Source of the DNA: Dastarcus helophoroides
Taxonomy: Eukaryota; Arthropoda; Insecta; Coleoptera; Bothrideridae
DNA length: 64,000 bases
NCBI GenBank assembly: GCA_028583605.1
Contig: CM053326.1
Span: 32,766,431 to 32,830,430 of the forward strand
Reading direction: 5' to 3'
Under the pieces are notes generated by a model. It saw only the letters and a list, made by a program, of their open reading frames with translations. It made no database searches and had not been told where the DNA came from. The translations under genes and the position numbers were made by a program. Below are positions 21,403 through 31,835 of this stretch, piece by piece. Positions within the stretch are counted from its first letter, which is position 1; each line of letters starts with the position of its first letter.

Positions 21403-21984
21403 ACAACAAGTTAGTTATACGATAGCATTTCAATACTGAAAAGAACAATGTTCCAAATTTCAGCCGACTTTTATACTAACCACTATAACGACAGACTTCC
21501 AGGTAGTTATAAATAGAAGTATAGCTGGAACTATATATAATTTTATTCAACTACTATTATTCTGTTTGTTTCAATCAAACTTTTTTTACATCATACCTAT
21601 TTGTCGTCATATAATTCACTCACACTACTAGGTTTGGGTTGATAATTACCAGCTTGATGGGGATTGCTACCACGGGAGACAACTGCACCTCGACCTTTTT
21701 TCACTTAAGTAAACGGAAAACAACTGCATCCTGCCGAAAAAACTCTATAAATTACTTAAAACAAATCTTTGAAGTGCCTGGATCTTTTTAAAAATGAACA
21801 AAAATTTGGAAAACATTGCGGCTTACGGTTTTCTTATGATTAGTCAAAAACTGCAAAGGCTACAAAAAATTGAGCTCAAGATATGGAACTAGAAACTTGA
21901 AGCTTCAATTTGTTTTTTTTCCTCTAATAACATCTTTATTGGAGTTCCAGCTTTTTCTTTGAGTTTAATCCACTCGCAAAGGGC

Positions 21985-22960
21985 AATTCTATTATGCCTT
22001 CAAAATACTGCGAGTAGGATGCGAAAATAAAGATAGATTGCAATGAATCGCCTTTTTAAATAAAGATAGGTTGTAGGTCTGTAAATTCTAGAGAAAACAT
22101 AGTCTCCTTAGAAGCCCTTATTGCACTAAGCTAGGCCGCACAGAAATTTGGTGTCTTCAACTGTCTTGTATGCCTCAAAAATCTTGCTTTGTGGGAAACA
22201 ATCCCGTTAGTTCCTGCGAGTGTCTGCAGTGAAAGTATTTGTCACTAACCAACCAGCGGTGCTCTAATGTTTTGAGAGAATCGGTCAAATTCTCGTCATT
22301 AATTAGGAGAATCGCTGTTCTTTAAATTTAATCCAAAAGAGCTAAAGTGTGCTTTGTGGCTGAACTCCAAACATGAGAACAGTATTCTAGTGTTGACTTA
22401 ACTTGAACTTTGTATAGTGAGTGATGAGATGTGAAGGACTTTTTAGCTCTAAGAAGAAAGCCTTTTTTTTAAGAGGCGAACTTGGCGATGGTGCGGACAT
22501 GGTCGTCCCAAGAAAAGTCAGTGCTCACATTCTCTCCCAGAATAGACAGGTAGGATTTTACCCTCCATGGGTATGTTTGTCGCGGCCTGAACTTTTGAAC
22601 CATTGAAGTTAACCAGATTTTTCCCACCCCAATCCAGAACGATTTCGACATCCCGATTAATTGTCTGTACCTCCTGTCTCCTTAGCCGATCTGAAACAAC
22701 GACGGATAATAATTTGTTGGAGAAAAAAAACGATACCAGGCTACTTTTATCTGCGTAGCTGAATATTGGATTGTAAGTTGAAGTTAATAAATCATTTATG
22801 TGTAACAGAAACAGAGTAGGACACAAAGGAGACTCCTAAGGTATCCCTGCATTAATCGCAAATGTCTCGAATGAGATACCATCAACGACGACCTGATGAC
22901 ATATGCTAGCAAGAAAACTGGAGATCATATGTCAGATTCCAAAAGGAAGATCATAAGATG
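21985..22960 (-). pseudogene. LINE family A reverse transcriptase and C-terminal region
   Basis: Reading on minus from about 22960: VVVDGISFETFAINAG, CPTLFLLHINDLLTSTYNP, the catalytic box as FSYADKSSLVS (the second Asp of YADD is Lys), SDRLRRQEVQTINRDVEIVL, DWGGKNLVNFNGSK. A second frame follows with STDFSWDDHVRTIAKFAS, and then broken C-terminal segments homologous to 17486-18125. The catalytic change and several frameshifts make it a pseudogene. Confidence 0.8.
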
Positions 22961-23860
22961 TTAATTTGGCGAAACGAGATCGGTGTCAGACTTTGTCGAA
23001 CGCCTTTGGGGTATCCAATGCGACAATCCTAGCCTCATTTCATTTTTCCATAGCTGAGTTTCAGACATGAGTAACATATTCCAGGAGATCGCCAGTTGAA
23101 TGTTGTTATTTGAAACTGTATTGCATATCCAAGATGATTTTATTTTTATTCAGACTTTTTAGAATCTTGACCTTGATAACCTTCTTCATTATACATTCAT
23201 TATACATAACCGTGAACAAGGATATAGGGCGATAGTTTTTAGCCAGATTCTTTTCTCCCTTTTTAGGGACAGGCTGCACTTTGTCAGATTTCTAGATGTA
23301 AGGAATACACCTTTGTTGCAAGAAAGTGCGAACAATTTTGATTAGAACAGAAGTCAGCTCAGGAGCACACGTCTTAAAAACAATAGCGGGAATACCATCA
23401 AGGTCAGAAGCTTTCGACGTATCGAACTCCAGAAGAATCTTTCTGATTTGTGTGAAAACAACTTTAAACATCGATGTGCCAACCTTAGGAAGAATAAGAG
23501 TTTGGTTGGAATTTTCAGTTTATGTATATTCTCAAAAGAACCTGGAGCCGTTCGGACAGTCGATAAGCTTCTGGGGCCTATAAATTGTTTACAAAAATTT
23601 CGTGCATTTACAAAGGCGCTCCGAGTCCCGACTGAAGGATTAATTCGCCAACGATAGGTGACAGCGCGAGCACATTTTTGCTGGAGGCAAACTTCTTTTG
23701 AGAATGGAGAATTGAGCATTCCATACCAAGAATAGTTTCAGTGATGGATTGGGCGACTATAGAAGGTTATCTGGGTTAAAGCAGACTTTTTGCCACAAGA
23801 AGATACAAAGAAATCTCCTAATTTTTCCCAGTTTGCAGAGTTAAGGTGCCAAATTTTAAG
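22961..23860 (-). pseudogene. LINE family A, linker and N-terminal RT region (decayed)
   Basis: Minus-strand fragments include ARNFCKQFIGPRSL, GTRSAFVNARNFC and FLRRVLLS, in changing frames. They correspond to the region between the endonuclease and RT palm of this LINE family. The plus-strand ORFs at 23326-23657 are antisense shadows. Confidence 0.55.
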
Positions 23861-24109
23861 GGACTGGGCTCGAGAAAGAGGTGATATATGAAGTGAGCGA
23901 GAGGCTGCTACAAGCTTTTAATCGGAGTTTCCCAGCGGTGATGTTACAGTGATTTTATACGAATTTGGAGAATTAGTAAGGAAAAGATTAGGTTGATGGG
24001 TATCTACATCAGGAATGTTTCTGGGTTTCTCATCCAATTGCGATAGTCCACAAGTAAAGGCAAAACTTCTTACGCTCTTCCCGCCTCGTTAGTTCGGGAA
24101 GAAAACCTT

Positions 24110-24600
24110 AACCGGGGAATGTTTATATGTTAAATTTGCCGAGAAAGATAACCTCAGCGTTTGGATAATTCATCTGTAGGTCATTGAAGGTCACGGAGGG
24201 ATAAGAGAAAAGTTATCTGTATGAGAAATCGTTTAGAGACAGGTAAAGTGAATAAATTAATATTACTTCGCTTTTGAGGCAGATTTTCAGTCAAACCACA
24301 TCATAATCAGCAGATTGTAATGTCTCTTCTCGTTGGCAAGACGGGTCGCCTCTTATAAAAGCACAAATTCCCCTCTTATTTCGAAACTTTGTGTGCAAGT
24401 CATGATTAGGGCAAAGCAAATTGACGGTATTGATGCATGGGGAGACTCGAGTTTTTGTCATTGACAGCGCATGATGTCTTTCATTCTGAAGGTGTCGGTG
24501 AAGCAAGTTTAGATTTGAATTTAGTCCCCAAATGTTACAGACCTCAATTTTGAATGAATCATTTGAAAGAGATTTGATGCGTAGCACATTAATATTTTCC
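24110..24600 (-). pseudogene. LINE family A, APE-type endonuclease N-terminus
   Basis: The minus frame 24587-24291 gives KIEVCNIWGLNSNLNLLHRH, HALSMTKTRVSP, LCPNHDLHTKFRNKRGICAF, IRGDPSCQRE and SADYDVV. This is the start of an AP-endonuclease-like domain (VCNIRGLxSN, then the ALxLTET box, here SMTKTR, so the metal-binding Glu is lost). It nicks target DNA in intact relatives. The frame decays toward the linker. Confidence 0.7.
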
Positions 24601-24922
24601 TGTCATTTTCGACACATCCTTCACCCGGACATCCACATGGGAGGGTAGTTTACGTCCGGAATTTTTTGTACGAAGAGAGTCCATCATTAATAATTACAAA
24701 AAAGAAGTCAAAGAAAATGAAAAGAAAAAAATAAAATAAGGAAAACGACAAGGTGAGAAAAGAAGAATAATAGGAACCGACTCACGTGTCAGAGACGGAA
24801 ACATGATGCAGGCATCATTTCACCACCCCGTAGTGACACGTGGGGTACTTTCTCAAATGACTGAAAACTCTAGTTTACCGCTTACTTTGAAAATCATTTA
24901 AAAATTTTGGATTTTTTTATAT

Positions 24923-25283
24923 TGTTACGGGCTTATCGGTTCGAATTGATTATTAACAGGTGAATTAAATAATACCCACTTTATTACCAAACTAAACTCG
25001 GAACACTTCAACTTGGATAATGAACTCACTGATTTACTTCTAACTACTAACTCACTAATTACATTGACTAACTCTAACTAACTGAACTTCGAGGGAAAGG
25101 CGTTCGCCTTATATAGTTTTCGCTTCCGGGTTCTAGAAGTTTTCGGCAGATAAGGCTTATCGTTGGCCGAAATTTCTGGAACGCGTATCTGCCGTTTGCT
25201 TCTTATCGCGGCTGCTTTCCCTTATCAGATCTTTCAAGAAAATTTTCTTACGTACTAAATTCTACAATTTACATTTCGTTACA
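24923..25283 (-). mobile_element. Solo LTR of a Ty3/Gypsy-type element (copy 1)
   Basis: On the minus strand it begins TGTAACGAAATG and ends GCCCGTAACA (TG...CA), 361 bp, flanked by ATAT on both sides (24919-24922 and 25284-25287). Read on minus it has a TATA box (CTATATAAGG), AGTTCAGTTAG just downstream as a possible start, and AATAAA near the 3' end. This is U3-R-U5 order. The U3 carries GAAATTTCTGGAA on plus (25169-25181), a perfect three-unit heat-shock element, plus TTCTAGAA (25131-25138). It also has repeated GATAAG/CTTATC motifs, including GATAAGGCTTATC. No internal coding region remains. Confidence 0.8.
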
Positions 25284-26287
25284 ATATCCCTCAATTTTTC
25301 TCTGTAATGTATTTTACGAAAAAAAGATAATTGCATTTAAATTAATAATTTGGCTAGCCAAAGCACTCTCAAGAATTCATATCTTAGGGAAATTCTCCTA
25401 ATACTAAGATTTATGAAAAATATCGCGTGTTGAAAGAAAAATGGAAAACATTCACCTAGTAATTTTACAATCTATATGGTAAGTACTCATTACGTCGGTA
25501 AGGGAGTTTGCTGCACATAATGAGCTACGAATAAATTTTACAGAAATGTCCAGCAATGACCCCAATTGCAGCCAATTAAACGCGTTTGAGAGCAGCTTGA
25601 GGAAAACGGTTTAGGGTGGTTGTTGGGTGCTTTTAAGAGCGAAAGAATTGAAGTCGAGAATCAGATTGAAATTGCTACTGCCCGCTCATGTGTATATTTT
25701 ATGAGGAAGCGTGTCAAGGCGAAAATACGACAAGCTAATCGATATCCGGCTGATTCCATTATTTAAGTTTTAATTAAATAATGTTTCACATTTTTTGCAT
25801 ATAAGATTCATCAAACGAATTTTCATTGTGCGGGAAAAATTAAAATTACATCTAGTCCTTATCTGTGCTAAGTGTAATTGTGATTGTAATTCAGGGGCAC
25901 ATTCTTTATGGAGAGATTAAAAAGCATCAAAATTTAGAATTTCAAGTCGAAATTTCAAAAATATCTTTTTCCCAATTTTATTATAAAATTAAAAGTGAGC
26001 CCTTTTTTAAAAAGAATATTCATTTATAAATAAAAAAAGAGATTTAATGACATATTACAACCGAGCAAATATTTTATTAAAACAGTAACATTCAGTATGT
26101 AATTATGTTTTGATTTGAAAGTCAATCACTCGCTACTTTTATCATAACTTGCTATTACAGATACACTTTGCAGATTATTCTACGATTTTAATTTTAACCA
26201 CTAGTGTAATAACGATTTGTGGTATAAATTAAACATTATACCTACTGGATTTTGGAATATTTTTGGTCGCCATTTGAACGTCCTTAG
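25284..26287. other. Non-coding sequence, probably intronic or intergenic
   Basis: No repeat or gene recognised, apart from the polypyrimidine/AG that precedes the exon at 26288. Confidence 0.35.
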
Positions 26288-26445
26288 GACAAATATGGAG
26301 CATTGGGATCAACCCTCAAATTGCAAATGCTGGTGCTCCTAGTCCTTTCGATATTAACGTTGAAAATGTTCGCAACTATGACAGCCGAGTGATAATTGAG
26401 AATCACGTTGCTGAAACCTGTGCTAACATGATGATTAATAGTTGA
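26288..26445 (+). CDS. Candidate 3'-terminal exon of an unidentified host gene
   Basis: An open frame follows a CCTTAG acceptor and reads IWSIGINPQIANAGAPSP, FDINVENVRNYDSRVI, IENHVAETCANMMINS, then TGA at 26443. The residue mix is balanced and unlike the F/K/S-rich chance ORFs of the window, and no transposon family is recognised. An AATAAA lies 44 nt after the stop (26489-26494). Acceptor, open frame, stop and poly(A) signal in order suggest a real last exon, about 52 codons. No upstream exon was found, so the protein cannot be named. The single Cys and polar tail give no clear domain. It has no in-frame start, as expected for an internal join. Confidence 0.4.
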
Positions 26446-26488
26446 GCTTAGACGCTGAAACTTCCAGATTACTCGATTTAGTCAGAAC

Positions 26489-26494
26489 AATAAA
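26489..26494 (+). terminator. AATAAA poly(A) signal after the candidate terminal exon
   Basis: AATAAA 44 nt after the TGA of the open frame at 26288-26445. AATAAA is common in AT-rich DNA, so the weight comes from its position. Confidence 0.35.
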
Positions 26495-27539
26495 AAGGTT
26501 TAACCTATGTAATATATTTCCGTTCACGAACCTGAATATTCCTGTTTAAGCGTATGTCTACATCCGATTAAGGGAAAATTTCCCTAAATTTCAGCTAATT
26601 CTTATATTTTAGAAATGAGGACAATTTTGCACATTGTAATTATAGATAATGCACACGCTTAATATGTCTCTCACAATAAAATAATTTATGTGACTTTTAA
26701 ATTTGCGTTTTTTACTGCATTGTACACATATCAGTACAGCGATAGGGAAATAAAACTTTTACAACATAGCATCCGTACTAAAATAGCTCTCGGGGTTTTA
26801 TTCACATATAGAATGCTGATGGTTATATGACTGGGTCAACAATAAATCGAAACAAAAGCATTGCCATTGATTTTGCATTTATGCCTCTGAATAAACCGAG
26901 ACTTTGTAGTCGTGAAATTTTCTCCATTAATGCATAAAATTGCAGTTTCTTATTTACAGAACAAATAGATTTAAATTGCAATTTTAATTGACGTTTATAG
27001 CTCTTAGATTTGTGCATCACAACGTTTTGAAATGAATTTAAACGAGCTGATGTACGAAGTTATAATTCCCTGTGATGAAATATCAAGTAAAAAGCGACTA
27101 TTATTGTAAAAATGGGTGTTTCTAATGAAGTTAGGGTTTGTTCTTTTGTTGAGTGAAGAGCTTTCGATATTATTATAATAACAACATTGTATATTGTCTG
27201 TTCGATACTCTATTAAGTTTGTTAACATTGCCACGAACTGTTTGTTAAAGCAAATCAAAAATAACAAAAGTCAACGGAAAAAGTAAATTCTCTAACCGTT
27301 AATTGAAGCACAAATGAAATAGCAATATGAAATATCTGTTTTAAAACAGCAATAAAATGAAATACGAACTTTGTTCCGGCAAATTTGCAGGTATGAACAA
27401 GCAAAACTAACACTAAAAAAACTGAAAATAATGAAACTACTGTCTGGAAAATGTAAACATAAAACGACTAATTAAAAGGGCGTAAGGCAAAGAATTTTTC
27501 CCTTTAATACAATTAAGTGCTCGTCGTAGTAGAAATATA
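26495..27539. other. Non-coding sequence, nothing recognised
   Basis: Two minus-strand ORFs (26823-27020, 27004-27267) lack family resemblance and splice or promoter context. They are left unannotated. Confidence 0.35.
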
Positions 27540-29690
27540 AATGTAAACTATTTTATTAACTTTCTATTTTGAAATGCATTTTGAGGAAAAAATTGCAAAA
27601 TAAATGAACAAAAGGCAAAACTTGGAGTTTTAAATCAAACTATTAAGGAAAAAATTAAAAAATTACAACATGATTTTTAGGAAAAAACGAGTCTATAATT
27701 AGAAAATTATTAGATTTTCGAGTTTTAAGCCAAAATTAAAAAATATATTTTCGAATATAAAATGAAATATTTCGAGAAAAAAAATTGAAATCTCAATATT
27801 AATGTCAAGATTTTGACATTAACTCAAATTAATAGGAAAGTTAAATGTTTGAATTTTGAAAAAGAATGGGAAATAGTAAACATTGATAATATAATTTCGG
27901 AATTTTGAAAAAAAAATTGAAATTTCGATAAAACACAAGTTCACAAAAGCAAATCCCAAACTTTCGAATTTAAACTCTGGTCTAAGCTACAGTACAATAT
28001 TCGAAAAAATGGTCGAAATAAACGGGCGTGGGAAATTTGTCAGGTTTAAAACTGATCTGAGGAAAAGTAAAAATTAAATTTTTGAACTCAAAATGTTAAA
28101 ATAAGGTAGAAAAAATTGGAGGTTCAAAGAAAATATGTCAAACTTGAAATTTCCTGATAAAGGTCGAAATTTTGAGATTATGGCTCAGAAAAACCGATAT
28201 ATTTATAGTAAAAATGTTTCCCAAAATGTCGAAAAAACACATAAAATTGTGATATTTTGAAAAATATCAAAACATTTAAAAAAGTTTAAATTTTAAGAAG
28301 TATTGCTTTTCTCACAAGGTTGAAAGTTTGCAGAACGGTAAGAATTAAAAAAGAACAAAATTTTTGAAAAATTTTTTAAGAATTTTGAATATCTGAAAAA
28401 TAATCGAAATTTCCAACATGCCGATATTTTGACAAAATTTCTAGATTTGAAGTAATTGACATTTTCAAAAAAATTCGAAATTTTGGAGTCATGTTGTATA
28501 CTAATTCCACAAATAAGTTGAAATTTTCAGAAATATTCGATTTAACAAATAAAAGCCAAATTGTCAAAAAAGACGTTATTTTGAAAAAAAATCTAAATTT
28601 TCAAAAATAACAATTGAAAAATCCAAAATTTAAAATTTTAAAGAGTATAAACATCTTAAAAACGGGTGACATTTTTAGGAAAGTTGAAATTTTGGACAAT
28701 AGTCAGAAATTTTGAAAAAAATCGAAAGTAAAAAATGAACGAATTTTTTTTTAAAAGTCGGATTTTTTGAAGACCCACTAATTTTCAAAAAGGTCAAGAT
28801 TTTCAAAAGTTAAAATTTTAAATAAATAAACAAAATTGATAATGAAAAAAAATGAAATTTTCAAAATAGGTCAAATTTTTAAAGTTGAACTATTAAAAAA
28901 AATCTTGAAAAAAAATATGAACATTTAAAATGTCAAAAATTAAAATTAAGAAAAAACGGCCAAATTTTATAAAAAATTTTACATTTTTAACAAAGTCGAC
29001 ATTTTGAATAAATGTGGAGATTTAAAACAAATATCGAAATTTTAAAGAAAGCGGAAAAAATCGAAAGTTTGTAAAATGAAATTTCGAAAAATTGTTGAGA
29101 TTAAAAATAATCTTGAAATTTTAAAAGATGACAGATATTTTCAAAATTAAAATATAAATATTCAGAATTTTTTGAACAATTTTCAAAAAGGGGTAATGTT
29201 TTCTAAAAAAAATTGAAAAGTTAAAATAGGTTGATGAAATAAACTATATCGATACATTCAAAATCTTCGAAGTCACAACTTTGGAAGAAGTAGCATTTTT
29301 TTAGAAGTGAAATTTGACAAAGTACAGGTTTTAAAAACCTGATTTTTATAAAATTTAAGAATTTTCAAAAGAATTCGAAATTTTGAAAAAAGTCTTAGTT
29401 TTAAAATGAACTCGAAATTTGGAAAACATTCTAACTTTTCAAAAAACTTGGGAAGTTAGGAATAATAAGGAAATCGAATATTAAAAAAAACAAATTTTTA
29501 AAAAAGGAACCAAGTTGCAAGAAAGCGAAATTTTGAAAAAAAGTCAACAATTTAAAAAATCCAAACTTTTAATATTACATTTTCAAAAAGACAAAATTTT
29601 CAATAATCAAAAATTTGGAAAAGGTCGAGATTGCAAAAATGCGAAAATGCAAAGTCTAACAATTTAAAAAAGGTATTAAAGTTATGGGGT
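27540..29690 (+). repeat. Degenerate A-rich repeat tract
   Basis: About 2.1 kb of AAATTTTGAAAAAAGTCGAA-style phrases, purine-skewed on plus throughout. No exact period and no coding capacity. Confidence 0.65.
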
Positions 29691-29920
29691 TGCGAAAATT
29701 AATTTTCTTTTCGCCAATTACTCTGACTTAAGATTTAAGAGGGGGCTGAAACCCATTTAACCTCCCCCCTGTCTACATGCCCGTATATAAGTTAGGAAAT
29801 ATAATATATTAATCTAAAATAACTCGACTTTGTCGTTCATATAAAAAAATTAGGCGGTTGCGAACTGCTGTCAGCAGTGAAAACTCCTTAAATGTAGTTA
29901 AAATTCATATTCTTGTGAAC

Positions 29921-30160
29921 GGTCGTGTGGCTCGGTGATTAAGACGGAAGTTTCATAGGTCTGATAAGTTCTAGGTTCAAATCGCGCTATCGTTAACGCG
30001 TTTTTTAATTCAATACGCTTTTTACTTATAGCTACATAGTACTGTCAACAATAGAGCATGTCGCTAGTTTAAATTAGCGTAATGGTAACGCGGAATGCAT
30101 AGGTTTTCCCCGCATCTAAAATCATCCAACGCGCTTAAAGAAGTTTTCACTTCAAAAATC
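29921..30160 (+). repeat. tRNA-derived SINE-like repeat (copy 1)
   Basis: The first part resembles a decayed tRNA: A-box-like TGGCTCGGTGATTAAG (29928-29943) and B-box GGTTCAAATCG (29974-29984). The second part carries another A-box-like TTAGCGTAATGGTAACGC (30074-30091) and ends GCGCTTAAAGAAGTTTTCAC. Related copies lie at 34905-35060 and 37540-37760. The spacing suits an RNA polymerase III promoter. The cloverleaf is too degraded for a functional tRNA. Confidence 0.55.
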
Positions 30161-30784
30161 GATACATGATAAAGAAAGTAACAAGTGGGATTGAGGGACA
30201 TCAGTTAGTTTCTAAATAAAAAATTACAGAAATAATACAAGAACAAAGTGAACTTCTTGTTAGAAAATCCTGCATTAAAGAAATAGATAATAAAATTGAT
30301 AAAAACGGTAGAGTACGTTGATAAGATGGTCATGCTTGATGGTAACACGAAACCATAAGTTTATCCCTTATGTACGAATTACGTGTTGCACAATTTGCAT
30401 CAGTACGTAATCCCTAGTTCACGCATTTATCCGAAAGCGTGAGCACGGCATGTTCGTGGTGTGCGAAAAAAGCTTATACAGCCTGGTACAGCCAGTGCTC
30501 AGAGATTCACAATCGACGGTGCGCATTTTGATGATGTAATTTATGAATGACATTCAATTTATTTAGTTATTTATTAGCGGTCGAGGTATTCGGATGATAG
30601 GGATCTAGATGGGCGTGACGGCGATCGACTTTTTTCCTCATTGATTAATGTGCCAGGTACCGCTTTCATGTGGGAGACTACAGCCCTTGACATGCGGTAA
30701 TACCTTTTTAATAAAAGAGGTAGGCACCTTTAAGGGGTATGTATAAACAACGTTTTTTTTTGTGGAAGTTTGTCTCCTGATGGC
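30161..30784. other. Higher-complexity non-coding DNA upstream of a TATA promoter
   Basis: Not phrase-repetitive. Includes GCACGGCATGTTCGTGGTGT and GTCGAGGTATTCGGATGATA. Could contain regulatory sequence for the candidate gene start at 30875. Nothing specific identified. Confidence 0.3.
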
Positions 30785-30791
30785 TATAAAA
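30785..30791 (+). promoter_or_regulatory. TATA box of a candidate host promoter
   Basis: TATAAAA at 30785. A start about 25-30 nt downstream would fall near ACACCTCATCTCC. The donor-flanked short exon follows at 30875. Position and context make this one of the few plausible RNA polymerase II promoters in the window. Confidence 0.4.
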
Positions 30792-30874
30792 GAACTGCTT
30801 ACACCTCATCTCCTTTGCTACCATCCCTTCACCCATCGATTGCCAACGCGGGCGTAAATAATGATCGTAGTGCC

Positions 30875-30888
30875 ATGAAGATGTATTG
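30875..30888 (+). CDS. Candidate short first coding exon (M-K-M-Y-...)
   Basis: ATGAAGATGTATTG is followed immediately by a consensus donor GTAAGT (30889-30894), 84 nt downstream of a TATA box. A first exon that encodes only four or five residues of a signal peptide is typical of insect cuticular and other secreted-protein genes. An upstream ATG at 30861 opens a 5-codon frame that overlaps, which weakens the case. The next exon is unproven. One phase-compatible series is 30957-30982 (after ATTCACAG, donor GTATAC) joined to 36090 (after CTCCACAG, starting CGCATCTGCAGCC), which would give a short hydrophobic leader ending ASA before ADEE. The inferred intron contains a LINE. Low confidence. Confidence 0.3.
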
Positions 30889-31835
30889 GTAAGTTTTCTA
30901 TTTTTCCATTTGCAATATGTTTTAGTTTATTTAACACTAAAATTTGATTCACAGGTATCATTTTCTTATAATTATGTATACAGCTGTTTAATTTACCAAT
31001 TTATCAGTTGACTAGACTAATCTTAGTTATATAAGGAGATCACGGACTGTGTTGTTATCTTTTGTGTTGTGTGTTTGAATTTTTTTTGTTTGCAGATTGT
31101 GCTTCAAGTTTTTACCAATAGAGAATAATTTTGACATTTTGTATTTATGTTTCTTTATATTGATGTTTTTTTGTGTATTATTTAATGTTTCAATTTTTTA
31201 CTGTTAGTTTGTAGATTGTTGTTATTTAGGGGCATGTCACAATTACAGAATATAATATAAACAGAATTTGTTATTTTCTTTCGTTTATTTCAGCTTTCTT
31301 GTAATTAACTTTTTTTTAATTAGGTTATAAGTAACATTGTTTTACAACGGTCAAAAATTTTTTTTAATTCATTTCATCACTTATTATCGATGGTTTATTT
31401 ACTGATTATTTATTTATTTATTTATTTATTTTATTTATATATTGATTGTCTAATTAAGAACGTATGACATTTACGTTTTATTTTAGTGCTGGACTTTTAC
31501 GAATTACGTAATTATGTATTAATATTTTAATTCTGTTCATTTTTGTCTCATTTTGTATTACTTCGTTCGTCTGTATGCATATTTTAGTTTGCCCAAAAAC
31601 AGTAGGCTTTAAATGTTTAGTTATTGTTTAATGTTTGTTATTGTTTTATCGTACTATTGTACAGAATGCGAAATAAATCGATTTCTTATCCTTTTATGTC
31701 TAATACATTTTATATTTTTATTTTAACACTTCTGTACATCGACGTTCATCTTTGTTTTTTGATTTTTTCCAATTTCAATATTTTAGTCAAAGATTGTGGC
31801 AACTCTCTTGAAGACTTGTCAAAGTTTCAACAGCT
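30889..31835. other. T-rich non-coding sequence with (TTTA)n
   Basis: Would be intron 1 of the candidate gene above. A (TTTA)n microsatellite lies at 31403-31440. The 104-codon plus ORF at 31624-31938 is hydrophobic low-complexity and overlaps the tail of the LINE on the other strand, so it is not called. Confidence 0.35.

Larger units (their letters stand above)
20334..21740 (+). mobile_element. MULE DNA transposon remnant with TIRs
   Basis: The left end holds GAGGTGCAGTTGTCTCCCC (20339) followed by a second GCAGTTGTCTCCCGAGCAGG. The right end holds GGGAGACAACTGCACCTC (21674-21691) followed by ACAACTGCATCCTGCC. Both words are therefore inverted, giving nested terminal/subterminal repeats. 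Inside lie FLYWCH and MULE-transposase remnants in the plus orientation, plus a later Penelope-type insertion at about 20480-20630. Boundaries are approximate. Confidence 0.6.
21950..24870 (-). mobile_element. CR1/jockey-type LINE, nearly full length (family A, copy 2)
   Basis: A minus-strand element of about 2.9 kb. It has a 5' UTR-like region (24605-24870, including the inverted ACGTGTCACTACGGGG / GACACGTGAG words), an APE endonuclease remnant, a linker, RT, the C-terminal region and a short 3' end near 21950. Coding parts are listed separately. It is the longest of three copies in the window, the others being 5'-truncated. Confidence 0.8.

Noticed and set aside
22421..22606. 61-codon plus-strand ORF
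   Set aside because: Antisense shadow of the LINE RT/C-terminal region.
24923..25283. Full LTR retrotransposon or endogenous retrovirus
   Set aside because: Only one LTR with target duplications on both sides; no gag, pol or env sequence is adjacent.
29921..29995. A functional tRNA gene on plus
   Set aside because: Acceptor and anticodon stems do not pair well, and the unit is repeated elsewhere with a common tail. SINE-like.
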